DNA of 64,000 bases from positions 248,001-312,000 of the forward strand of contig NZ_JACHXS010000007.1 in assembly GCF_014192225.1 (NCBI RefSeq), in the 5' to 3' direction. The position numbers and the translations under genes are program-made. The stretch is from Pseudoduganella umbonata (GTDB taxonomy: Bacteria > Pseudomonadota > Gammaproteobacteria > Burkholderiales > Burkholderiaceae_D). The notes below the pieces were generated by a model that saw nothing but the letters and a program-made list of their open reading frames with translations, was not told the origin of the DNA and searched no databases. Below are positions 35,057-43,161 of this stretch, piece by piece (within the stretch, counting starts at the first letter, position 1; each line of letters starts with the position of its first letter).

Positions 35057-35357
35057 GTCATCCATACCCTGTAAAAACGCCGGCGCAAGCCGGCGTTTTT
35101 ATTGATGGGTAGTGAATTGCATGTTTGACGGCACTCGCCGCCCGGCGTATTTTCTTATCTTCCGACTCACTTTCACATACGCCTGTCATTTTCCGGTGTC
35201 ACCATTCCAGGGAATGGCGAGCACAAGCAGGCTACCCACCACTTGCCCGCATTCGCCACCACTTCCACCCGCCTGTTCATTCCCTTCCACAACGGCCGGG
35301 TTACACCAATAAAGCGCCGCACTGGCAGCGGAAGGGATCATCTGAAAGGGGAAGGCC
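35057..35357. other. Interval between aminopeptidase and EndoU genes
   Basis: About 300 bp. It begins with the aminopeptidase terminator (35076-35100) and ends with the ribosome binding site of the EndoU gene (AAAGGGGAAGG at 35344-35354). The middle is noticeably richer in A, T and C than the flanks and contains no convincing gene; it probably carries the EndoU promoter. Confidence 0.65.
35076..35100 (+). terminator. Rho-independent terminator after the M1 aminopeptidase
   Basis: A perfect 9-bp stem AACGCCGGC/GCCGGCGTT (35076-35084 with 35089-35097) with a GCAA tetraloop and a T-tract; the A-tract on the left makes it usable in both directions. Confidence 0.92.
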
Positions 35358-36617
35358 ATGAACATCTACCAGGCTATCTGGGATGCGGACCAGGCCGGCA
35401 GCGGCATCAAGCCGCTGCTTGCCACGTCCAATGAAGGGCAGGAAGAACACGGGTTTATCCGTGTCCTGACGAAGACCGAAACGCTGCGCGACCCGAACAT
35501 CCTGTTCGACCTCGCGCTGCCGCAGCACAAGCGCACTACGTACGACCTGGCCCACGCGCTGTTCGACAACTACGCGCTGGACGAGCAGCATGGCGAGGCG
35601 GAAACGCCGGAGGAAAGGGAAGAGATCCACGACCTGCTGGACGCCGTGGTCGACAGCCCGCCGATGCTGGTGGCCCGCCAGTACGTGGAAGAAGCCACCG
35701 GCACCTCGGTCAGCAGCGCGCGCTGGTATGCCACCTTGCTGGAGATGTGGTTCCGCACGTTCAGCGCCGGCGGCGACCCGGCGCTGTCCGGCTTCGAGCA
35801 CGTGTTCGTGGGCGAGCAGCAGGGGCCGAAAGTGCAGGGCTACCACTTCTGGTACAAGTACTACCTGGACGATGGCATGGCACAGCGCGAAGGCATCCGC
35901 GCGGCATTCCCCGGCCTGGACGACGACCGCATCGTCTACCTGCGCGGGCAGTACAAGGATGGCCAGGAGCAGTTCCCGGAGTCCGTCACGATCTCGTATA
36001 AATGGATGGCGCCCGACTACGATGCCCAGGTGCTGCGCCCGTTGACGAAGCCGACCGGGGGCTTCTTCGTCGGCTGCAGCGTGGAAGGGCTGATGGCGCT
36101 GGGTACCGTGCGCGCCCACCTTGGCGCCCGCGCGCCGAAGGAGGCGGTGATCAACGGCGCGCGCTATGAGCTGAAGGTGTTCCGCAGCGAGAACAACCAG
36201 CATATCCGCACGTTCTACCCTATCTACCTGGGCCCGGCATCCGACGTCACTCCGCCGGTCGGCCCGGCGCCGGACCCGGTCGAACCCGGCAAGCTGCGCA
36301 TCCTGGCGGCGCTGGTCAATCCGCAGGGCGACGATCCCGGCGGCGAGCGCGTGCTGCTGGCCAATGGCGGCGAACGCGACGTGTCGTTGGCCGGCTTCGT
36401 CCTGCGCGATGCGAACCGGAACCGCTTGGCCGTCCCGGACGAATTCGGCACGATCCCCGCCCGTGGCGCGATCACGGTCAGCCTGCCGAAAGGCTCGATG
36501 CAACTGTCGAACAAGGGTGGCGAGATCACGCTGCTGACACCGGACGGCAAAGTGGCGCACCGGGTCAGCTACTCGAAGGCGCAGGCGCGGCGGGAAGGCG
36601 AGCTGATCTACTTCTAA
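35358..36617 (+). CDS. EndoU (XendoU-type) endoribonuclease fused to a lamin-tail domain
   Basis: A 419-residue protein without signal peptide. Residues 1-300 follow the plan of the eukaryotic XendoU/placental-protein-11 family: an N-terminal helical part (MNIYQAIWDAD), then GFEHVFVGE with His148, GYHFW with His163 and SYKW with Lys215. In XendoU the two His and the Lys form the catalytic site that cuts RNA at U to give 2',3'-cyclic phosphates, so this copy looks active. After a Pro-rich linker, residues about 310-419 form a lamin-tail (LTD) beta-sandwich (VLLANGGERDVSLAGFVLRD). The ribosome binding site is strong. No neighbouring immunity-like gene or export signal is obvious, so toxin versus housekeeping role is open. 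Confidence 0.82.
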   Translation: MNIYQAIWDADQAGSGIKPLLATSNEGQEEHGFIRVLTKTETLRDPNILFDLALPQHKRTTYDLAHALFDNYALDEQHGEAETPEEREEIHDLLDAVVDSPPMLVARQYVEEATGTSVSSARWYATLLEMWFRTFSAGGDPALSGFEHVFVGEQQGPKVQGYHFWYKYYLDDGMAQREGIRAAFPGLDDDRIVYLRGQYKDGQEQFPESVTISYKWMAPDYDAQVLRPLTKPTGGFFVGCSVEGLMALGTVRAHLGARAPKEAVINGARYELKVFRSENNQHIRTFYPIYLGPASDVTPPVGPAPDPVEPGKLRILAALVNPQGDDPGGERVLLANGGERDVSLAGFVLRDANRNRLAVPDEFGTIPARGAITVSLPKGSMQLSNKGGEITLLTPDGKVAHRVSYSKAQARREGELIYF

Positions 36618-36638
36618 GCAATAGCAGCAGCGACAGCC

Positions 36639-36761
36639 AAAACCGGTGACAGGCCGCGGCGGCGGACCGTCCAGTTATTCTGAAACATTTCAAATTAACT
36701 GGTGTCTGTCACCGGTTTTCAGGAAACATTTCAAATTAACTGGTGCCTGTCACCGGTTTTT
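36639..36761. repeat. REP-like element: two tandem 41-bp units plus an inverted partner
   Basis: Two units start at 36680 and 36721 (period 41), each with GAAACATTTCAAATTAACTGG followed by TGTCACCGGTTTT. A reverse copy of the palindrome arm at 36639-36653 (AAAACCGGTGACAGG) is a perfect 15-bp complement of 36746-36760. Same family and same period as the element at 1056-1137. Confidence 0.87.
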
Positions 36762-36821
36762 TTACTGCTGCGTCGCCGGTTGTGCGGGCGCGCTACAATG
36801 CCGCCTTCACCGGAGCCCCAC

Positions 36822-37139
36822 ATGACCTACGAAGAATACCTGGACGAAGTCACCACGCTGATCTTCGAGAAATATGACATTCCCGAGAACGAAGCCGTCA
36901 AGATCGTGATGGCTGCGCAGGATAAGGAGTTCTTCGTGCGGCACGATAAAAGCGCCAAGCTGCGCAATATCGACCAGGCGCACAAGGATGCCAAGACGCT
37001 GTTCGAGGCCGCCGGCGTCAAGCTGGCAGCCAAGCCAGCGGCCAATGCGGCAGCCAAACCAGCGGCCAATCCGGCAGCGAAGCCAGCAGCCAAGCCGCCA
37101 GTCAAGTCAGCCAAAGGCCCGGCAAAGCCTTCCAAATAA
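36822..37139 (+). CDS. Small protein with Ala/Lys/Pro-rich tail
   Basis: A 105-residue protein of unknown function. The first 65 residues are acidic-helical (MTYEEYLDEVTTLIFEKYD) with no recognised motif; the last 40 are AKPA-type low-complexity repeats, similar to histone H1-like tails, and end in KPSK. The tail makes nucleic-acid or membrane-surface binding plausible, but that is inference. I start at 36822 because the earlier in-frame ATG at 36798 overlaps a TACAAT that looks like a -10 element. It converges with uvsE. Confidence 0.7.
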   Translation: MTYEEYLDEVTTLIFEKYDIPENEAVKIVMAAQDKEFFVRHDKSAKLRNIDQAHKDAKTLFEAAGVKLAAKPAANAAAKPAANPAAKPAAKPPVKSAKGPAKPSK

Positions 37140-37153
37140 GCAGGGCGGGGCGC

Positions 37154-38041
37154 TCATCCCGCCGCGGCCCGCCATCCCGCCAGGCCGCTGATCGCCTCTT
37201 CCTTCGCCTTGGCCTCGATCTCGATCCACGGCGCGCGGGCGTACGATGACGGCATCGTGGCGATCAGGTCCGAATGCTGCCGGTCGTTGAACGACGTGCG
37301 GCCATTCGAGATGTGCACCAGCTGGTGCTCGGGAACGGCCCAGGTGCCGCGTGCCTTGTCCAGCATCTCGCCCACGCTGGGGTGGTCGTAGCTGTCCAGT
37401 TTTTCATGCACGATATGGTGATGGGCATCGAACACCATCGGCACGCCGCTGCGCAGGCAGATGTCGTGGATCTCGCTGGCGCTGTAGGCGTACTCGTCGT
37501 TTTCCAGCCCCAGGCGGCAGCGGATCGCGTCCGGCAGCCGGGCGATGTTGGCCACCAGCGCATCGTCGCGGTCGGCCTTGCCGCCGTGGACTTCCAGCAG
37601 CGCCCACGGCGTGCGCGGCTGCGCCAGCAGGTCCATGATGTCCGCATGCATCTGCAGGATCTTGATGCTGTTTTCCACCACGCCGGCCGAGTCGGAACTC
37701 AGCACCACGAACTGGTCGGGATGCATCACCAGCCGGATACCCCGTTCCAGCGCCCGCGTCCCCGTGCGCGCCAGCGTTGCCGCGAACGGGGCCAGCACTT
37801 CGCGCCCGATATCCTCGTCCGCGAACGGGAACAGGGAAGAGGGCATGCGGTACAGCCTGATGCCCTCCGTCTCGCAATAGCGCAGGGCGTTGTCCAGGAC
37901 CTGGATATTGCTGCGGTACAGTTCGTCGAGCAGCTTGCGCTGGCCGTCGGGCGAATGCTCCAGCAGCCGTTTGCGCGTGACCGTGCGGTACCGCACGGCG
38001 GTTGACACGGTGATGCAGACGAGGCCGAGGTGTGGTGGCAT
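37154..38041 (-). CDS. uvsE: UV damage endonuclease UvsE
   Basis: A 295-residue UVDE-family enzyme with the TIM-barrel signatures: LGLVCITVS at the N-terminus, YRMPSSLFPF, the metal-binding HPDQFVVLSS, LEVHGGK, LENDE and DAHHHIVH. These His/Glu/Asp residues bind the metal cluster. It nicks DNA 5' of cyclobutane dimers and 6-4 photoproducts, a light-independent repair route alternative to UvrABC. Length is normal and all key residues appear present. It is monocistronic and divergent from the small TUDOR-like gene. Confidence 0.93.
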   Translation of the reverse strand: MPPHLGLVCITVSTAVRYRTVTRKRLLEHSPDGQRKLLDELYRSNIQVLDNALRYCETEGIRLYRMPSSLFPFADEDIGREVLAPFAATLARTGTRALERGIRLVMHPDQFVVLSSDSAGVVENSIKILQMHADIMDLLAQPRTPWALLEVHGGKADRDDALVANIARLPDAIRCRLGLENDEYAYSASEIHDICLRSGVPMVFDAHHHIVHEKLDSYDHPSVGEMLDKARGTWAVPEHQLVHISNGRTSFNDRQHSDLIATMPSSYARAPWIEIEAKAKEEAISGLAGWRAAAG

Positions 38042-38180
38042 GCCGGAACGTGTGGATGACGGAAGTTCCGGATTCTAGCCCGCGACGTGTGCCATGTGGC
38101 GCCGCACAGCTTGTAACGTGCGAGAAATGCGGGACAATCCATGGTCAAATGCCTGTCCTGTTCAAACCGGAGAATGCATC

Positions 38181-38390
38181 ATGGCAGACGACTTCAAGGC
38201 GGGCGACAAGGTGCAGTGGCAATCGGCCCAGGGCACGGTGCATGGAACGGTCAAGAAGAAACTCACTTCCCCCACCGACATCAAGGGTCACCATGTCGCC
38301 GCGTCGAAGGAAAACCCCGAGTACCTCGTCGTCAGCGATAAAACGGGAGCCGAAGCCGCGCATAAAGGCAGTGCACTGAAAAAAGCCTGA
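38181..38390 (+). CDS. DUF2945 / hypervirulence-associated TUDOR-domain protein
   Basis: A 69-residue protein opening with MADDFKAGDKVQWQSAQGTV and continuing with a 'GTVKKKLTSPTDIKGHHVAASKENPEYLVVSDKTG' layout, cut here into the parts typical of the small TUDOR-like DUF2945 family. The fold is a small beta barrel; the role is unknown. The Met at 38181 is chosen because ACCGGAGAATG precedes it and because this is where family members start. Confidence 0.85.
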   Translation: MADDFKAGDKVQWQSAQGTVHGTVKKKLTSPTDIKGHHVAASKENPEYLVVSDKTGAEAAHKGSALKKA

Positions 38391-38425
38391 AAAAGTAACG
38401 GCGAGCAACAGCGGCATGGCCGAAT

Positions 38426-39805
38426 ATGCGACCCGACGCGCGGTTCTTGTGTAAGGTGATGCCTATCCACCACGACGCGAATAACGCCATGAACAGCGAA
38501 GCGCCGCTTTATAAAAATCACGCATTGTTGTTGTCGCAGAGCTTCTTCATCAAGGACAACAAGGCTGAGCTGCTGCTGCATGCGCACAAGTACGACTTCG
38601 ACATTACTTTTTTCAGCGAAGTCAGCGATTTTGCGCATGCCGTCGAGGCCAGCGGCGACAACAGCCTGTTCGTGATCGATCTCGATGCACTGCACAACAT
38701 GCAGGCCGATATGCAGTCGGCCCGCAAGACGCTGTTGCTCGGCGAATTGCTGGCGCGGCTGCCCGCTGGCCACAGTTATGTCTACCTGCAGTCCGCGCGC
38801 CAGGGCGGCCGCTTCCTGCTGCAGCAGCGCCTGGTGGACAGCGACTGCCTGGCCTATGCGGAAAAGCCGATCGCCAACGACGTGCTGGTCGACAAGCTGT
38901 TCAACCTGTTCGTGCAAAAGAAGCGGGGCGACCTGGTGCGCCTCATCTTCCTGGGCGACGCCACGCACGTCGATGCCGAGGCGCTGCTGGAACGGCGAGT
39001 CGAACTGATACGTTACGACGATGTCCACACGCTGCACCTGCGCGTCAGGGACCTGCAGCCGGACATGGTGATGATCACCGATACGGAATACGAGCGCACC
39101 GAGGCCATCGTGCGCGTGCTGAAGAAGAATATCGAGGCCGACCCGGTACGCGAGATCATGATGCTGCAGCGCCGTGTCGACGTCGACCTGACCCGCAACG
39201 CGCTGGCCAGCGGTTTCGACGGGATCATCCCGCTGATCAGCCGCGAGCTGCTGACGGCGCAGCTGGTGAACCGCGCCAACAAGATCCGCGTCAGCAAGGA
39301 CCTGATCGGCAAGGACCGCGCCACCGGCCTGCTGAACAAGGTGGGCCTGCAGAAGAAAACGCAGGAACTGATCTGCACCGCGGGCCGCGAGGGGCGGCCG
39401 CTGGCGCTCGGCGTGGTCGACATCGACAAGTTCAAGACCATCAACGATACCTGGGGCCATTACTTCGGCGATATCGTCATCAAGCGGCTGTCGCTGACAC
39501 TGTCGTCGCATGTCGGCGAATACGACCTGCTGAGCCGTTTCGGCGGCGAGGAATTCGTCGTCGTGTTCTGGGATTGCCAGCTCGAAGAGGGCGCCCGCAG
39601 GCTCGATGCGATGCGGCAGGCGTTCGGCGCGATCCCGTTCGAGGTCACGCCCGGCACGGTGCGCCACTTCTCGTTCAGCGGCGGCGTGGCGGCCTACCCG
39701 GAGTACAAGACCGGAAACGAAATGTTCCTGCGTGCCGATGCGATGCTGTATGAAGCGAAGCAGGGCGGTCGCAACCAGATCCGCATAGCCCCCTTGAGCC
39801 GCTGA
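38426..39805 (+). CDS. GGDEF diguanylate cyclase with divergent receiver-like N-terminus
   Basis: About 459 residues. The C-terminal GGDEF domain (about 300-455) has GGEEF at 373-377, a permitted active-site form, and the VVDIDKFKTINDTWGH metal/nucleotide segment, so it should make c-di-GMP. The N-terminal 290 residues look like two tandem receiver-like folds (for example LFVIDLDALHN and DMVMITDTEYER) but lack a clean phospho-acceptor context. No membrane segments are seen. The start is uncertain: Met codons at 38426, 38459 and 38489 are all possible and none has a strong ribosome binding site. Confidence 0.85.
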   Translation: MRPDARFLCKVMPIHHDANNAMNSEAPLYKNHALLLSQSFFIKDNKAELLLHAHKYDFDITFFSEVSDFAHAVEASGDNSLFVIDLDALHNMQADMQSARKTLLLGELLARLPAGHSYVYLQSARQGGRFLLQQRLVDSDCLAYAEKPIANDVLVDKLFNLFVQKKRGDLVRLIFLGDATHVDAEALLERRVELIRYDDVHTLHLRVRDLQPDMVMITDTEYERTEAIVRVLKKNIEADPVREIMMLQRRVDVDLTRNALASGFDGIIPLISRELLTAQLVNRANKIRVSKDLIGKDRATGLLNKVGLQKKTQELICTAGREGRPLALGVVDIDKFKTINDTWGHYFGDIVIKRLSLTLSSHVGEYDLLSRFGGEEFVVVFWDCQLEEGARRLDAMRQAFGAIPFEVTPGTVRHFSFSGGVAAYPEYKTGNEMFLRADAMLYEAKQGGRNQIRIAPLSR

Positions 39806-39857
39806 CACGGCCGCATGACTGCGTGCTGCGCCGTGTGCCAGCGGCGCCAGGTGGTTT

Positions 39858-41144
39858 TCAACCCTCGACCAGGATGGCCCGGAAATCGTTGACGTTGGTG
39901 AGCGTGGGGCCGCATACCACCGAATCGTCCAGCGCCTGGAAAAAGCCGTGGCCATCGTTGTTGGCGAGGCTGTCGCGCGCGCGGATGCCCAGTTGCCGGG
40001 CGCGTTCCAGCGTTGCCGGGCCGGCGTAGGCGCCGGCGATTTCCTCCTGGCCGTCCACGCCGTCCGTATCGCAGGCCATCGCATGCACGCCCGCGTGCCC
40101 GTCCAGCGCCACCGCGAGGGACAGCAGGAATTCCACGTTGCGCCCGCCGCGGCCCTTGCCGCGTACCGTCACCGTCGTCTCGCCGCCGGACAGCAGGATG
40201 CATGGCGGTGCGAACGGCTGCCCGCGCGCGGCCACCTGCCGGGCAATCCCGGATAACACGATACCCACTTCGCGCGCTTCGCCCTCGATGCCGTCGCCCA
40301 GGATGTGCGCCGGCACGCCCGCCCCGGCAGCCACCGCTGCGGCGGCTTCCAGCGCCATCTGCGGCGTGGCGATGAAGCGGATCTCGTGGCCCGCCAGGCG
40401 CGGGTCGCCCGGCTTCACGGATTCACCGCGGCCGCTTTCCAGCACGGCGCGCACGTGGGCCGGCACGTCGATGTCGTGGCGGCGCAGCACGGCCAGCGCG
40501 TCGTCGCAAGTGCTCGCATCGGCGCACGTGGGGCCGCTGGCGATGTCCACCGGATCGTCGCCCGGCACGTCGGAAATGAGCAGCGTCAGCACACGCGCCG
40601 GGTGGCATGCCGCCGCCAGCCGGCCGCCCTTGATGGCGGACAAGTGGCGCCGCACGCAGTTCATCTCGCTGATCGTGGCGCCGCTGGCCAGCAGCGCGCT
40701 GTTCAGGCGCTGCTTGTCGGCCAGCGACAGGCCCTGCGCCGGCAGGGGCAGCAGGGCGGACCCGCCGCCCGAGATCAGGCAGATCACCAGGTCGTCCGGC
40801 GTCAGGCCCGCCACGAAGTCCAGCATGCGCCGCGCGGCGGCGAGGCCGGCTTCGTCCGGTACCGGGTGGGCCGCTTCGACGATCTCGATGCGTTCGCAAG
40901 GTACCGCATAGCCGTAGCGCGTGACGACCAGTCCGGTGAGCTCGCCCTGCCAGTGCTGTTCCAGAACGCGCGCCATCTCGGCCGATGCCTTGCCCGCGCC
41001 GATCACCAGCGTGCGCCCGCGCGGCGGTGGCGGCAGGTGCGGCGGCAGGCACAGCGCCGGCTGTGCCGCGGCCACCGCGGCATCGAACATCGCGCGCAGC
41101 AGGTCGCGAGGTTGCACGGCCGGCGTCGATGTCGGCCGCATCAT
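39858..41144 (-). CDS. ttuD: Glycerate 2-kinase (MOFRL/TtuD type)
   Basis: A 428-residue class II glycerate kinase. It shows the VIGAGKASAEMA and LISGGGSALL loops of the N-terminal domain and the C-terminal MOFRL region (LLSGGETTVTVRGKGRGGRN). It phosphorylates D-glycerate, normally to 2-phosphoglycerate. Its start overlaps the stop of the reductase gene, so it is the last gene of the aldolase-reductase-kinase operon and moves the three-carbon product into glycolysis. Members are sometimes annotated as hydroxypyruvate reductase, but the operon favours the kinase. Confidence 0.92.
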   Translation of the reverse strand: MMRPTSTPAVQPRDLLRAMFDAAVAAAQPALCLPPHLPPPPRGRTLVIGAGKASAEMARVLEQHWQGELTGLVVTRYGYAVPCERIEIVEAAHPVPDEAGLAAARRMLDFVAGLTPDDLVICLISGGGSALLPLPAQGLSLADKQRLNSALLASGATISEMNCVRRHLSAIKGGRLAAACHPARVLTLLISDVPGDDPVDIASGPTCADASTCDDALAVLRRHDIDVPAHVRAVLESGRGESVKPGDPRLAGHEIRFIATPQMALEAAAAVAAGAGVPAHILGDGIEGEAREVGIVLSGIARQVAARGQPFAPPCILLSGGETTVTVRGKGRGGRNVEFLLSLAVALDGHAGVHAMACDTDGVDGQEEIAGAYAGPATLERARQLGIRARDSLANNDGHGFFQALDDSVVCGPTLTNVNDFRAILVEG

Positions 41145-42037
41145 TCTTTTACCGTGTCGCCGATCTGGAAATTGGCCAGCGTTTCCAGCGCGCGCACCAG
41201 CGCCGAATGGTCCCAGGCCTTGCCGCCATGGGCCGCGCAGGCGCTGAACAGCTGTTGCGCGGTGGCGGTATTGGGCAGCGAGAGCCCCAGCTGGCGTGCA
41301 CTGGACAGGGCCAGGTTCAGGTCCTTCTGGTGCAGTTCGATGCGGAAGCCGGGATCGAACGTACGCTTGACCATGCGGTCGCCATGCACTTCCAGCACCC
41401 GGGAGGCGGCAAAGCCGCCCATCAGCGCCTCGCGCACCTTGCCGGCATCGGCACCCATGCGGGCGGCGAACAGCAGCGCCTCGCCCACCGCTTCGATGTT
41501 CAGCGCCACGATGATCTGGTTGGCCACCTTGGTCGTCTGGCCGTCGCCATTGCCGCCCACCAGCGTGATGTTCTTGCCCATCAGCTCGAACAACGGCTTG
41601 ACCCTGGAAAAAGCTTCAGGCGTGCCGCCCACCATGATCGTCAGGCTGCCGGCACGGGCACCCACTTCACCACCGGATACCGGCGCATCGAGGTAGTCGC
41701 AATCGAGGGCGTTGATGCGGGCCGCGAACTGCTTCGTCTCGATGGGAGAGATCGAGCTCATGTCGACCACCACCTTGCCTGCCGACAGGCCCTCGGCCAC
41801 GCCGCCTTCGTCGAACAGCACGGCCGCCACGTGCGGCGTATCCGGCACCATCACGATCACGATCTCGGCATCCTGCGCCACTGCGCGGCCGGAGTCGCGC
41901 ACCTGCGCGCCCCCGTCCAGCAGTTCGGCGGGAATCGGTTTTACGTCATGCACGAACAGTTCATGGCCGCCACGCAGCAGGTGGCTTGCCATCGGCGTAC
42001 CCATGATGCCCAGGCCGATGAATCCGATTTTGCTCAT
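41141..42037 (-). CDS. garR: 2-hydroxy-3-oxopropionate (tartronate semialdehyde) reductase
   Basis: A 298-residue beta-hydroxyacid dehydrogenase. The N-terminus KIGFIGLGIMGTPMASHLL is the NAD(P)-binding signature, DAPVSGGEVGARAGSL is the substrate loop, and the catalytic Lys lies in GDGQTTKVANQI. It reduces tartronate semialdehyde to D-glycerate. It sits between the GarL-like aldolase and the glycerate kinase, which makes the assignment firm in context; glxR is an equivalent name in glyoxylate pathways. A GGAAAAACA stretch precedes the start. Confidence 0.92.
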   Translation of the reverse strand: MSKIGFIGLGIMGTPMASHLLRGGHELFVHDVKPIPAELLDGGAQVRDSGRAVAQDAEIVIVMVPDTPHVAAVLFDEGGVAEGLSAGKVVVDMSSISPIETKQFAARINALDCDYLDAPVSGGEVGARAGSLTIMVGGTPEAFSRVKPLFELMGKNITLVGGNGDGQTTKVANQIIVALNIEAVGEALLFAARMGADAGKVREALMGGFAASRVLEVHGDRMVKRTFDPGFRIELHQKDLNLALSSARQLGLSLPNTATAQQLFSACAAHGGKAWDHSALVRALETLANFQIGDTVKE

Positions 42038-42079
42038 TGTTTTTCCTTTGTATTGAGATGATTGCTTGCGATTGTTCGA

Positions 42080-42850
42080 TCAGGCGACGTTCCTGAACTT
42101 TGCTGCCAGCTGTTCGGCGCCGCGTGCCAGCAGGCCCGTATCGCTGCCGACGGCGATGAAGTCCACGCCCTGTTCGATCCAGCGGCGCGCCAGTTTTTCA
42201 TCGGACGCCAGGATGCCGGCCGGCTTGCCGGTGGCGCGGATGCGCGCCAGCGCATCGTCGATCGCCGCCACCACGTCCGGATGGCCGATCTGGCCGATGT
42301 GGCCCATGCTGGCCGCCAGGTCGCCGGGGCCGATGAAGATGCCGTCCACGCCGTCGACCGCGGCGATCGCTTCGATGTTGGCCAGCGCGGCCGGCGTTTC
42401 CACCTGCAGGAGCACGCACAGCTGCTCTTCGCAGGCATGCGGGTAATCCTTGATGCGGCCGAAGTCCGAGGCGCGGGCCGCCGCGGCGTAGCCGCGTACG
42501 CCCAGCGGCGGATAGCGCGTGGCCGCCACCGCATTGCGCGCTTCGTCGGCGTTTTCCACGAAGGGGATCAGCAGGGTCTGCGCGCCGATGTCGAGCAGGC
42601 GCTTGATGACCACCGTGTCGTTCCACGTGGGGCGCACGATCGGATGGGTGGCACCGCGTGCCACCGCCTGCAGCTGCGAGTGCACCATCGGCAGCTCGTT
42701 CGGCGAGTGCTCGGTATCGATCAGCAGCCAGTCGAAGCCGGCGTTGGCCAGTACTTCGACTGTCACGTGGCTCGACAGGCCGGACCACAGGCCAAGCTGC
42801 ATTTGCCGATTACGTAATGCTTGCTTGAAAGGATTTACAGGCACAGTCAT
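42080..42850 (-). CDS. garL: HpcH/HpaI-family aldolase (2-dehydro-3-deoxyglucarate aldolase, GarL-like)
   Basis: A 256-residue class II aldolase. Motifs of the family are visible: LIDTEHSPNEL, VRPTWNDTVVIKRLLD, GVRGYAAAARASDFG, LQVETPAAL and IFIGPGDLAASMG, which carry the metal-binding Glu/Asp and the active-site His/Arg. It should split 2-dehydro-3-deoxy-D-glucarate into pyruvate and tartronate semialdehyde, the substrate of the next gene. I use the Met at 42850 behind a perfect GGAGGAAG site. A palindromic operator lies 18 bp upstream of the start, within the likely leader or promoter. No glucarate or galactarate dehydratase is in the window. HpaI-type substrates remain an alternative. Confidence 0.88.
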   Translation of the reverse strand: MTVPVNPFKQALRNRQMQLGLWSGLSSHVTVEVLANAGFDWLLIDTEHSPNELPMVHSQLQAVARGATHPIVRPTWNDTVVIKRLLDIGAQTLLIPFVENADEARNAVAATRYPPLGVRGYAAAARASDFGRIKDYPHACEEQLCVLLQVETPAALANIEAIAAVDGVDGIFIGPGDLAASMGHIGQIGHPDVVAAIDDALARIRATGKPAGILASDEKLARRWIEQGVDFIAVGSDTGLLARGAEQLAAKFRNVA

Positions 42851-42867
42851 GTCTTCCTCCATTAAAT

Positions 42868-42887
42868 GTTGTAAGACGTCATACAAC
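42868..42887. promoter_or_regulatory. Palindromic operator 1 upstream of garL-like gene
   Basis: GTTGTAAGACGTCATACAAC is a 20-bp palindrome with one mismatched pair, centred on GACGTC. Such sites are typical of FadR-type GntR regulators. It lies just upstream of the garL-like ribosome binding site, where a bound repressor would block transcription. No GntR gene is in the window. Confidence 0.7.
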
Positions 42888-43016
42888 TAAGCCAGCGTTC
42901 GTTAGTTGCGTGCAGTCATCTATAAGACATAAGATACTTAAGAAACAAAGGCTAAGCGAAATATAGGCTTCCAAACTCAGTGCGCAGATGCAACTTACAC
43001 ATCAAGATACCACTTA

Positions 43017-43036
43017 TTTGTACGACGTCATACAAC
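43017..43036. promoter_or_regulatory. Palindromic operator 2 in the same interval
   Basis: TTTGTACGACGTCATACAAC repeats operator 1 with two mismatched pairs, 149 bp away centre to centre. The spacing is about 14 helical turns, so looping between two bound dimers is possible. Confidence 0.65.
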
Positions 43037-43161
43037 TTAATTTTTCCATAATTTGATCTGCCTCAACACCGGCAATTCTGTTTTCTGTCTTAAGATCCGC
43101 TTCACGAAGCGGCTGCACAGTCGCCGCTGCGGCACACCTACTCATTCCTGCCCGGTTCCTT

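Larger units (their letters stand above)
42851..43161. other. Divergent regulatory interval, garL-like operon / response regulator
   Basis: This 311-bp AT-rich interval has no gene. It holds two copies of a TTGTAnGACGTCATACAA-type palindrome at 42868-42887 and 43017-43036, with AT-rich DNA between, and must contain the promoters of both the leftward aldolase operon and the rightward two-component system. Confidence 0.8.
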
